Assembly (NCBI GenBank): GCA_023413555.1
Contig: JAEZPG010000094.1
Location: forward strand, 1 to 41,838
DNA length: 41,838 nt
Direction of reading: 5' to 3'
Origin: Bacillota bacterium
GTDB taxonomy: Bacteria > Bacillota > Clostridia > Lachnospirales > Lachnospiraceae
Within the stretch, counting starts at the first letter, position 1. Each line of letters opens with the position of its first letter. The translations under genes and the position numbers were made by a program. Below are positions 16,553 to 24,358 of this stretch, piece by piece. The notes beneath the pieces are model-generated. The model did not search any database. It was not told the DNA's origin and saw only the letters and a program-made list of their open reading frames with translations.

Positions 16553-17590
16553 TCAACAGTGTGGTAATCCTAATAATATATTTGCGACACGCAAAGCGCC
16601 TTGGCCATCACAGAATTTATGCATATTCTCCGCTCTTCTGCTCCACTCTCTCTTATTCCTTAGATACTCCATTAAAAGTTCTATGATATTATTAATTACT
16701 TTCCTTCTATCAATTCTCATATCTCCTGCATATGGGATTATTTTCTTTTTTGCAAACTCTTGAGCTAACATTCGCTGATTGTCAGCATAGATATATGAGA
16801 TTGTTGGTATCTGGCAAGCACAAAGTTCATAAAGTGTACTTCCCGCTGACGATATGGCAATCTCTTGTTCCAACATTACCTTACTCATACAAGGTGGTGC
16901 TGTAATAATATGTACCCTCTTACTTTTCCTCTCTAATTCATATAGGGAATCTAAATTAGGGTTTATTAGCCCAGATACAATATTTACATTATAATTCTGT
17001 AGTGTTTCTATCTGTAAAAGAAAACTACAGAGCTCTGTAGCTATGTTCAGCGGATCTGAGCCTCCAGTAAATATAACTATTTGATTGGTCTCTTTCTTTT
17101 CACTGCTACAATCTTTAAATTCATTTCTTAGCAACGTATATTGGCTTCCTAGAATAAACTTTGTGCTTATATCATGTCTTTCCCCCAACATGTCATTTGC
17201 ATAGATATTATAATTAATAAAATAATCAATATGATGAAAGCTTTCCGATGGGCAATCTTCTGTTATGTATACCGTTTTTGTAACAGATTGAACAGAAGTA
17301 AAAAAGTCTTGGGTAACATAATAACTGTCTACAACAACCATATCTGGCTTTCTTAAAGAAATAAGCTCCATAAAAGATCCTATTGCTGATTCCCCATAAT
17401 CCTCCAACTTTGTTTGTAATACTACTACTTCAAAGCCTCTATTGGTGATTACATCCAAGCAGTGCTCATCCGAAATTACAAATATACAGATTACTTGCTT
17501 TGCTGCCAGTGCGTCTGCCAATGATAAACAACGCATCACATGACCCATACCAATATTTGCATTACCATCTGCTCTAACTATGACTTTCAT
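16553..17590 (-). CDS. pseG: UDP-2,4-diacetamido-2,4,6-trideoxy-altropyranose hydrolase (PseG)
   Basis: Removes UDP in the fourth step of CMP-pseudaminic acid synthesis. The N-terminus VRADGNANIGMGHVMRCLSL is the family signature, with His17 of GMGH the proposed catalytic residue. A GT28-like nucleotide-binding half contains IFTGGSDPLN and ISSAGSTLYELCACQIP. The 345 residues exceed the Campylobacter protein (about 274) but are common in Firmicutes-type PseG. No acetyltransferase (PseH) domain is fused to it. It is the last pse gene and is separated from pseI by an unusual 227-bp gap. Confidence 0.92.
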   Translation of the reverse strand: MKVIVRADGNANIGMGHVMRCLSLADALAAKQVICIFVISDEHCLDVITNRGFEVVVLQTKLEDYGESAIGSFMELISLRKPDMVVVDSYYVTQDFFTSVQSVTKTVYITEDCPSESFHHIDYFINYNIYANDMLGERHDISTKFILGSQYTLLRNEFKDCSSEKKETNQIVIFTGGSDPLNIATELCSFLLQIETLQNYNVNIVSGLINPNLDSLYELERKSKRVHIITAPPCMSKVMLEQEIAISSAGSTLYELCACQIPTISYIYADNQRMLAQEFAKKKIIPYAGDMRIDRRKVINNIIELLMEYLRNKREWSRRAENMHKFCDGQGALRVANILLGLPHC

Positions 17591-17695
17591 TGTATTCTTT
17601 CACTCTCTCACAAAATTCTTCAACACTTATATCATAATTCCCTAGAATTAGCATATTATACAGGCTAAACTGTTTTATGGAAGGATGACAGTCAT
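17574..17695 (-). pseudogene. Possible stump of a deleted gene between pseI and pseG
   Basis: In a tightly packed operon this gap is exceptional. A ribosome-site-like GGAAGGAG precedes an ATG at 17695 that codes only MTVILP before a stop. In another frame 40 codons are open (17696-17574), ending LILGNYDISVEEFCERVKEY, with a stop overlapping the start of pseG as expected of a neighbouring operon gene. A gene start followed closely by a gene end suggests internal deletion. The family was not recognised. A short frame after pseI ending LQENPVANKLETGLTITE may also be debris. Confidence 0.35.
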
Positions 17696-17817
17696 GTTAC
17701 GTTCCTTAATAACTCCTTCCGAACAAGTATTACTGTTATATAAACGATATCTCTGTTATTGTTAACCCTGTTTCCAGTTTGTTAGCTACAGGATTCTCCT
17801 GTAATATTATATTCTTA

Positions 17818-18852
17818 TCAATTCTCCAGATCACTATAAAGGATAGGTTCCCCCCGATGTATTGTTCTATGAGATGTTTTATCCAATAATTGCTCATAAT
17901 ACTTTGGTAAGACACCATATCCAGGTCTTATAATTCTTATATTCTTCTCGGTAAATTTCTCTCCAACTTCTATTGTTTCCACTGCAAAGACAGAACGTCT
18001 AAACACCATGGATGATTTTTCTTTTTCAGTTGGTCCATAACTAATTTGTCCCTTAGATAATTCTGTGCTCCGTACTGCATTTACCATTTCCTGAAATTCT
18101 GTAGGGGTCAGAGAGAACTCGCTATCTGGTGTTACAATCTCTCTTCCCAAGCAAATATGCTTTTCAATTACCGATGCTCCTAAGGAACACCCTACTACAG
18201 CTGCAACATTACCAAGAGAATGATCGGATAAGCCTACTGGAACATGAAATTCCTGAATCATATCCGGAATCGTCACCAAATTCATAGAAGACAAGTCTGC
18301 TGGATACTCGCTACAACACTTTAACAGCACAATTTTATCATTTCCCTGTCTCCTACATGCCTCCACAGCTTCTTCAATCTCTGTTTTTGTTGCCATTCCA
18401 CAAGATATAATCATAGTTTTATTCTTACTAGCCGCATAAGAGATTAAAGGTAGATCCACTATCTCAAAAGATGCAATCTTAATTACATCTGCACCTAATT
18501 GACAAAGAAAATCCACGGAAGTATTGTCAAAAGGAGTGGAGAGGAAATCGATCTTACATTTATCACACTCTTCTTTTATTACTTGTTGCCACTCCCAAGG
18601 AGTAGATGCCTTACGATATAAATCATATAAATATTGTTTATCCCATAAACCATTATGTATTTCAAAATATTCATTTCTGCAATCAATGGTCAACGTATCT
18701 GCAGTATAAGTCTGTATTTTCAGACAATCAGCTCCAGCCTCTTTTGCTTTATGTACAATTTTTTTGGCGTTTTCCAGACTATTTCCATGATTTGCACTCA
18801 TCTCAGCGATAATATACGTTTTTCCTTGTTCTATACTTTCCCATAATTGCAT
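17818..18852 (-). CDS. pseI: Pseudaminic acid synthase (PseI)
   Basis: Condenses the 2,4-diacetamido hexose with phosphoenolpyruvate to pseudaminic acid. The 344-aa protein shows the NeuB-family barrel (IIAEMSANHGNSLENA, ADCLKIQTYTADTLTIDC, DFLSTPFDNTSVDFL, VGLSDHSLG, IEKHICL) and a C-terminal SAF antifreeze-like domain (from about 285). The stretch GLWDKQYLYDLYRKASTPWE is typical of PseI rather than of sialic or legionaminic acid synthases. GGAG lies 8 nt before the ATG, and only 6 bp separate it from pseF. Confidence 0.94.
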   Translation of the reverse strand: MQLWESIEQGKTYIIAEMSANHGNSLENAKKIVHKAKEAGADCLKIQTYTADTLTIDCRNEYFEIHNGLWDKQYLYDLYRKASTPWEWQQVIKEECDKCKIDFLSTPFDNTSVDFLCQLGADVIKIASFEIVDLPLISYAASKNKTMIISCGMATKTEIEEAVEACRRQGNDKIVLLKCCSEYPADLSSMNLVTIPDMIQEFHVPVGLSDHSLGNVAAVVGCSLGASVIEKHICLGREIVTPDSEFSLTPTEFQEMVNAVRSTELSKGQISYGPTEKEKSSMVFRRSVFAVETIEVGEKFTEKNIRIIRPGYGVLPKYYEQLLDKTSHRTIHRGEPILYSDLEN

Positions 18853-18858
18853 TGTTCA

Positions 18859-19545
18859 CTACTCCATAACTTTATATTTTAGTTCCGCCATCTTCCAATC
18901 TTCTTCCGTATCAATATCTTGAACTTCCATTTCTGGCAGGATGATTGGATAAATATTCTCTCTTAGATAACCATCACATTCTAGATAACTTGCCACCTTA
19001 TAACAGTAGAATTGGCCGGCATCGTGATAGAAAGGTTCTAAATCCTGAGACCTACTGCTTTGATATTCCTCATATTTATACTTAAGACACCCTGTTTCCT
19101 CCAGTATGAATGCTCTCTGTGGAGGAAAGGAAAAGCCCACTACAGGTATTACCCCATTACAGTCATTTTCACGTAGTAGATTCATAGCTCTCTTTAGCTT
19201 CTCTCCTGTAACAAAAGGAGCTGTGGGATAAATACAAGTCATCTCCTCAAATTCCCGTCCTTGGCTTTTATACATTTCTAGAACTTCCATTAGTACATCT
19301 CTAGTGGTAGCATAGTCATTGGCAGTGGCTTCACTCCTCATAAATGGTACCTTAGCTCCAGCCCTTAGCGCAACCTCCTTGATTTCCTCATCCTCTGTAG
19401 AGACCATAACCTCTTCAAAGATTCCACTATCTAAAGCCGCTTGTATGGAATACTCAATAATAGGCTTTCCACAAAACTCTTTCAAATTTTTTCGAGGTAT
19501 TCTCTTACTTCCGCCTCTTGCTGTAATGATAGCAATTGCACCCAT
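18859..19545 (-). CDS. pseF: Pseudaminic acid cytidylyltransferase (PseF)
   Basis: Activates pseudaminic acid with CTP for transfer to a protein or polysaccharide. The CMP-sugar synthetase signature ITARGGSKRIPRKNLKEFCG (residues 7-26) is intact, followed by VSTEDEEI and IYPTAPFVTG. The length of 228 aa is normal. GGAGG lies 8 nt before the ATG. The assignment to pseudaminic acid rather than another nonulosonic acid rests mainly on the neighbouring pseB, pseC, pseG and pseI. Confidence 0.92.
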   Translation of the reverse strand: MGAIAIITARGGSKRIPRKNLKEFCGKPIIEYSIQAALDSGIFEEVMVSTEDEEIKEVALRAGAKVPFMRSEATANDYATTRDVLMEVLEMYKSQGREFEEMTCIYPTAPFVTGEKLKRAMNLLRENDCNGVIPVVGFSFPPQRAFILEETGCLKYKYEEYQSSRSQDLEPFYHDAGQFYCYKVASYLECDGYLRENIYPIILPEMEVQDIDTEEDWKMAELKYKVME

Positions 19546-19565
19546 ATACCTATCCTCCTCTAATA

Positions 19566-20762
19566 TTACTTTCTGTAGTAGGTTATGACCTTCCTCACTA
19601 CCGTAATAACCTCCTCCACATCTCTGTCACTCATGCCATAGTACAAAGGAATGGTAAGTATTCTTTCATATAGGCGTTCTGCCTCTGGACAAAGGCCCTT
19701 TTGATAGCCTAGTTTCTGGTAATAAGGATGATAATATACCGGAATATAATGAACATTCGGTTGTACATTTTCAGCTGCCAATGCTTCATAGATATCCTTA
19801 CGACCCACCTTTAACTTCTCTAGCTCCAACTGAAGAACATAGAGATGCCTGGTAGTGTCCGACTCCGGTATCTCCTTTTGAAGAACTAGTCCTTCTATAT
19901 CCGCAAATGCCTCATTGTACCTTGCCACTATCTCCTTGCGTCTTGCCGTAAAGATAGGAAGCTTCTTTAATTGGCTGGAAAGAAGGGCTGCCTGCATCTC
20001 AGTCATACGGTAGTTATAACCTAAATCGATCTCCTCATAATACCAATCACCCTCTAAATTGTTATACATAAGGGAAGAGTCTCTTGTAATACCATGAGAA
20101 CGATATAAACTGAGCTTTTTATATAACTCCTTACTATTAGTAAGGACTGCTCCACCTTCTCCTCCTGTAATGGTCTTTACAGGATGAAAACTAAAGGTCG
20201 ACATATCAGCAAGATTACCTATAGGAATGCCACGATAGGTGGTCCCAATGGAATGTGCTGCGTCCTCTATGAGCAGTAGATTGTATTTCTTACAGATTTC
20301 ACGAATTCTGTCTAATTCCACTGCCTGTCCTGTAAAATCCACTGCCACTATTGCTTTGGTATGTTCATTTACCAATTCTTCTATCTTGCTAGGATCAATG
20401 TTATAGGTATTCGGATTAATATCTGCAAATATTGGTGTCCCGCCACAATACAATACACAATTAGCAGACGCCGCAAAGGTAATTGGGGTGGTAATCACCT
20501 GGTCTCCTTCTTTAATTCCAGCAGCCATCATGGCAATATGAAGGGCTGCCGTCCCGTTAGCAACAACTACCGCATACTTTGCTCCTGTCAAATGACAGAG
20601 ATCCTGTTCCAAGTCCATAATCCGGGGGCCTTGGGTAATCAATGGGGCCCGTAATGAATCGGTTACAGCAGCGATATCCTCTTCATCTATGTACTGATGC
20701 CCATAATATATCTTTTCTGCTCGAACCGGCGACCCTCCAAATATAGCTAATTTTTCTCCCAT
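19566..20762 (-). CDS. pseC: UDP-4-amino-4,6-dideoxy-AltNAc aminotransferase (PseC)
   Basis: Second step of the pathway: PLP-dependent transamination of the 4-keto sugar made by PseB. A DegT/DnrJ/EryC1-family enzyme of 398 aa. The PLP lysine is Lys196 in FSFHPVKTITGGEGG, and EDAAHS (166-171) carries the cofactor-contacting Asp. The N-terminus YGHQYIDEEDIAAV and C-terminus with YHPYYQKLGY are typical of PseC. AAAGGA lies 9 nt before the ATG. It follows pseB by 45 bp. Confidence 0.93.
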   Translation of the reverse strand: MGEKLAIFGGSPVRAEKIYYGHQYIDEEDIAAVTDSLRAPLITQGPRIMDLEQDLCHLTGAKYAVVVANGTAALHIAMMAAGIKEGDQVITTPITFAASANCVLYCGGTPIFADINPNTYNIDPSKIEELVNEHTKAIVAVDFTGQAVELDRIREICKKYNLLLIEDAAHSIGTTYRGIPIGNLADMSTFSFHPVKTITGGEGGAVLTNSKELYKKLSLYRSHGITRDSSLMYNNLEGDWYYEEIDLGYNYRMTEMQAALLSSQLKKLPIFTARRKEIVARYNEAFADIEGLVLQKEIPESDTTRHLYVLQLELEKLKVGRKDIYEALAAENVQPNVHYIPVYYHPYYQKLGYQKGLCPEAERLYERILTIPLYYGMSDRDVEEVITVVRKVITYYRK

Positions 20763-20807
20763 TCTTTTTATGTCCTTTCCCAGTAATTAAATAGGTATTC
20801 AGGAACT

Positions 20808-21812
20808 TTAGTGATACTCTATTTCCGTAAGTCTTCTTCTAATTTCTTCTACACTCATCCACTGATTATTATTGCCTGAAGTATAAGAAAATTCTGGTTC
20901 AACTAATCGGCCACCTTCAGCAATCTTTTCATTGTCCCACCAAGTATAATGTGGATACACAATAAAGTGTTGCTCATACTCATAGGTATGGAAAGAGTCT
21001 TCTGAGGTAATCATAATCTCATGAAGTTTCTCTCCCTCTCTTATACCAATCTCCTTCTTGATACAGCCAGGAAGCATGGCTTCCGCTAGATCTCCTATAT
21101 GGAAGGAAGGGATCTTAGAAATAAAGGTTTCCCCCCCACGAGATTCTGCCAATGCCTTAATAACAAGTTCCACACCCTGTTGTAAGCTAATCCAGAATCT
21201 AGTCATCCTCATATCTGTGATTGGCAGGATGGTTTCTCCCTTATCAATGATGCTTTGGAAAAATGGAATGACTGATCCCCTGCTTCCTGCCACATTGCCA
21301 TAGCGAACCACAGAAAATCTGACATCATGAGAACCTGCATAAGAGTTGGCTGCAATGAACAGTTTATCCGACACTAGCTTCGTTCCTCCGTATAGATTAA
21401 TTGGGTTTACTGCTTTATCAGTAGATAAGGCAACTACCCTATGTACTCCGTTATCTAAGGCTGCATTGATAACATTCTTTGCCCCATTTATATTGGTATT
21501 AATCGCTTCGATTGGGTTATACTCGCAAGCCGGTACCTGCTTAAGAGCAGCCGCGTGAATAATATAATCTACGCCCTCACAAGCTCTCTTTAATCTAGAC
21601 TCATCCCGAACATCACCGATAAAAAATCGTAGTTTACTGTACTTCTCAGGATAAAGCTCTCTAAATTTGTTACTCATATTAAACTGTTTAAATTCATCTC
21701 TAGAATAAATGATTACACGATGTGGATTATAATGTGTTAACACATATTCTGTAAATGCATTTCCAAAGGAACCTGTACCACCAGTAATCAATATTGACTT
21801 ATTATTTAACAT
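20808..21812 (-). CDS. pseB: UDP-GlcNAc 4,6-dehydratase, inverting (PseB)
   Basis: First step of pseudaminic acid synthesis: dehydrates and C5-epimerises UDP-GlcNAc. A short-chain dehydrogenase of 334 aa with the Rossmann motif ITGGTGSFGNAF (9-20), the catalytic region LSTDKAVNPINLYGGTK (Asp-Lys in place of the usual Thr dyad, then YxxxK), and DMRMTRFWISLQQGVELV, all typical of PseB/FlaA1. The ATG at 21812 is chosen because AGGAGG ends 5 nt upstream; a GTG at 21818 would overlap that site. It is the first gene of the operon, 63 nt after the predicted transcription start. Confidence 0.95.
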   Translation of the reverse strand: MLNNKSILITGGTGSFGNAFTEYVLTHYNPHRVIIYSRDEFKQFNMSNKFRELYPEKYSKLRFFIGDVRDESRLKRACEGVDYIIHAAALKQVPACEYNPIEAINTNINGAKNVINAALDNGVHRVVALSTDKAVNPINLYGGTKLVSDKLFIAANSYAGSHDVRFSVVRYGNVAGSRGSVIPFFQSIIDKGETILPITDMRMTRFWISLQQGVELVIKALAESRGGETFISKIPSFHIGDLAEAMLPGCIKKEIGIREGEKLHEIMITSEDSFHTYEYEQHFIVYPHYTWWDNEKIAEGGRLVEPEFSYTSGNNNQWMSVEEIRRRLTEIEYH

Positions 21813-21881
21813 ACGCACCTCCTAATCTAATTACCAATGCTATTTAGATTAATTGTCTTATTTTGTATATCGATAGATTAT

Positions 21882-21910
21882 ATTATACCTTTTTTTACCT
21901 ACTCTGTAAA
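21882..21910 (-). promoter_or_regulatory. Sigma-A promoter of the pse operon
   Basis: Minus strand: TTTACA (21910-21905), 17 nt, TATAAT (21887-21882); 5 of 6 and 6 of 6. In the leader, TAATCTAA (21844-21851) can pair with its complement at 21823-21830, right next to the AGGAGG site. Confidence 0.68.
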
Positions 21911-22116
21911 CTCACCTACTATACTTTGGAGTTCCTCTACTTCATGTTAGGTCATTTCATTCAGACCGGATCAAAAAAGCAGTCACATAATCCATGTGTT
22001 CACAAATACTATCGGCTTGATAATCCACTCCGGCAATACCAATTATCTCATTATTTTCATTCAAAAATTGGGGCCCTAATAGGAAGAGCCCCTCTTCATT
22101 TGCATCTAATCTGAAT

Positions 22117-24123
22117 TTATTTTTTACAATAAAGAAAGTTGCTCCCAATCTCCTCCATTACTTCTCCGGGTCTTTTCCATGATAATTTTAGCCAACCTTG
22201 GTGGCGAAAGCTGGTATAAAAAATCTTAATTAAATAGTATCCTTTTTTAAGTACTTCTGTCCGTGCCACTGTAGATAGTTCATGGGGTTCATCATTATTC
22301 AAAAAGAGGATTCCATCCAGATACATCTGACCTCCGTCCGCATTTTGTATTTGAAAAGTATAAGTTCCCTCTTCAGGAATCCGTATATAGCCAGAAAAGG
22401 AAAGTGCAAAACCAATCTTTGTTTCTGCATATTCTTGACTTACCCTTTCTGCCAAGCCATAATTTAGTGGTTTTACAGCAAATACAGAATCCAGCAATGC
22501 TGCACTTTGCATTCCACTATCATAACAACAGTATTGCAAGCCATTCCTTAAGGTGTCCTTGTCTACTTCTACTGTATTCAGTGTTAATTCTACATTATTC
22601 TGTTCTTCCTCCTTTGACAGAACCGCAGATTGATATAGTCCAAATCTACTAATCATAGGGCTATCCCAACTACGCTGAATTGTAAAACGTACCCTTGAAG
22701 CTGTAACCTGTTCAAACCTTCTGATTGTCTTATAGCCTATCGTTTTATGCTGCGTTACTTCTATCCATTGGTTATTCTTTAAGACTTCAAGGTTCCAACC
22801 AGCCACTCGCTGTCCTTCCCTTATATACTCCTGAAGCATCACCTGGTCGAATGTCTTTTCTTCTTCCAGTTCAAAGATCAGGCTCGTAGTGTCACTATTC
22901 AGATTCCATACATCTCCTGGCGTCCAATATGTCCGTTTGTCCTCATCTATGACATTGGTTGCTTCATGTCCTTCCATCTGCTCGGTGGCAACCACTTTTG
23001 CATCCTGTGCTAAATTCACTTGAAATGTCTCATCTATGTATGTTTTTAGTTGCATAAGACGTTTCTCTTGGTCCTCTCGAATAATACCCTGGGTGTCAGG
23101 GGATACATTCAAAAGGAGCGTTCCGTTATTTCCAATGGAATTGTAATAAACCTCAACCAAATCCGACAGACTTCTTACTGCAGAGGTTTTCTCATTCCAG
23201 AACCACTGATTCAGAAGAACTGTGTTCACCTCAAGTGGATACCAGATTGCTCCTACTGCTTCCTCATAATACTTTTCTTCACCTAGGTCCTTCCACGTTG
23301 CATTCTCAGCTATTGCTTTGTCGAATATTGGTTGGACCGACCATTCATTTTCTCTACTGACTCCACCTTCATTTCCAACCCAGCGTACACCTTTTCCACT
23401 CCAGTTAAGTTGCGAGGTTCCGTCCTTAATATTCTGCCATTCATCTTTAGAGGCTAGGTAGTGAGGATCATATAATCTTACAACGGCAGAGGGTTGCAAG
23501 TAGTTAATCAATTCATACCATTTTTCAGGCGTATATGTAGGAACAGGCATCCATATTTTGTAGTCGCTACATGCTCCATCAAACCACACTTCATCTATTC
23601 TTCCATAGTTCGTCAATAATTCTTGTAACTGTTCCATAAAATATTCATTATATCTAGAAGTAGGCCACAATCCTTCCTTACGCTGGTGCATATCCCATGG
23701 AGAAAGATATACGCCAAGCTGCATCCCATTATCCTTACAGCCCTTGCTCAGCTCTTCCATAAGGTCTATTCCTGCAGAAGACTTGACACTAGAAAAGTCC
23801 GTCGTTTTTGTGTTCCATTGGCAGAATCCGTCATGATGCTTTGCTGTAAAAACCATCATCCTCATTCCAGCCTGTCTACATACCCGACACCACTGTCCAA
23901 CATCTAATCTTTCAGGATGATAATCAGTGATTTCTTCTGAACCATTCCCCCATTGCACATTATTAAAGGTATTCGGACCATAATGAACAAAAGCGATAAA
24001 CTCCTTTTCCATCCAATCAAGCTGTGCCTTACTTGGCCTTACATGTGCTGCCTTTCTTAATTTTTCCTCTATAGTATCTTCCTTATTAAATGTAACAACC
24101 CATGCTCCTGTCACTTTTTCCAT
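22117..24123 (-). CDS. Intracellular GH29 alpha-L-fucosidase with CBM32-like and PA14-like domains
   Basis: Predicted to release alpha-linked fucose from imported oligosaccharides. Residues about 30-370 form the GH29 catalytic domain: FVHYGPNTFNNVQWGNGSEE, FTAKHHDGFCQWNTKTTDF, and RIDEVWFDGACSD with probable nucleophile Asp182. LLLNVSPDTQG ends the barrel. Residues about 375-515 resemble an F5/8 type C (CBM32) domain (NVIDEDKRTYWTPGDVWNL, WNLEVLKNNQW). Residues about 530-665 resemble a PA14 domain (IPEEGTYTFQIQNADGGQMY, HQGWLKLSWKRPG). There is no signal peptide, so it should act in the cytoplasm. AGGAGG lies 8 nt before the ATG. Its promoter matches that of the sugar-transporter operon (24261-24339). 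Confidence 0.9.
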   Translation of the reverse strand: MEKVTGAWVVTFNKEDTIEEKLRKAAHVRPSKAQLDWMEKEFIAFVHYGPNTFNNVQWGNGSEEITDYHPERLDVGQWCRVCRQAGMRMMVFTAKHHDGFCQWNTKTTDFSSVKSSAGIDLMEELSKGCKDNGMQLGVYLSPWDMHQRKEGLWPTSRYNEYFMEQLQELLTNYGRIDEVWFDGACSDYKIWMPVPTYTPEKWYELINYLQPSAVVRLYDPHYLASKDEWQNIKDGTSQLNWSGKGVRWVGNEGGVSRENEWSVQPIFDKAIAENATWKDLGEEKYYEEAVGAIWYPLEVNTVLLNQWFWNEKTSAVRSLSDLVEVYYNSIGNNGTLLLNVSPDTQGIIREDQEKRLMQLKTYIDETFQVNLAQDAKVVATEQMEGHEATNVIDEDKRTYWTPGDVWNLNSDTTSLIFELEEEKTFDQVMLQEYIREGQRVAGWNLEVLKNNQWIEVTQHKTIGYKTIRRFEQVTASRVRFTIQRSWDSPMISRFGLYQSAVLSKEEEQNNVELTLNTVEVDKDTLRNGLQYCCYDSGMQSAALLDSVFAVKPLNYGLAERVSQEYAETKIGFALSFSGYIRIPEEGTYTFQIQNADGGQMYLDGILFLNNDEPHELSTVARTEVLKKGYYLIKIFYTSFRHQGWLKLSWKRPGEVMEEIGSNFLYCKK

Positions 24124-24246
24124 AGTTTTCTCCTCCTACATCCTTTCATTTAATTGCAATTGTATACATAAGGACCAGGAATATGAATGGATATTTCTAA
24201 AATAGCACATGTATCTTTTTAACTCTTCCTAGAATCCTTTAGGTCC

Positions 24247-24275
24247 TTGACACTTACTGAGGATACTCTTATTAT
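24247..24275 (+). promoter_or_regulatory. Sigma-A promoter of the two-component operon
   Basis: TTGACA (24247-24252), 17 nt, TATTAT (24270-24275); 6 of 6 and 5 of 6. Its -10 overlaps the -10 of the opposite fucosidase promoter (24271-24276), so the two promoters face each other and polymerases cannot occupy both at once. Confidence 0.6.
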
Positions 24276-24339
24276 ATAATTATGTACATTTTTCACGAAT
24301 TAGAACAAATTACTTACTATTATGTCATAATTTAACCCC
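24261..24339 (-). promoter_or_regulatory. Fucosidase promoter/operator, copy 1 of a shared 79-nt element
   Basis: Read on the minus strand, it starts with GGGGTTAAATTATGACAT (24339-24322), a probable activator box, and reaches a TATAAT -10 at 24276-24271 followed by AAGAGTATCC. It aligns without gaps to 32770-32692 upstream of the binding-protein gene. No good -35 is seen, as expected of an activator-dependent promoter; the response regulator encoded alongside is the obvious candidate. Confidence 0.55.
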
Positions 24340-24358
24340 TGATAAATAGGAGGGTCCA

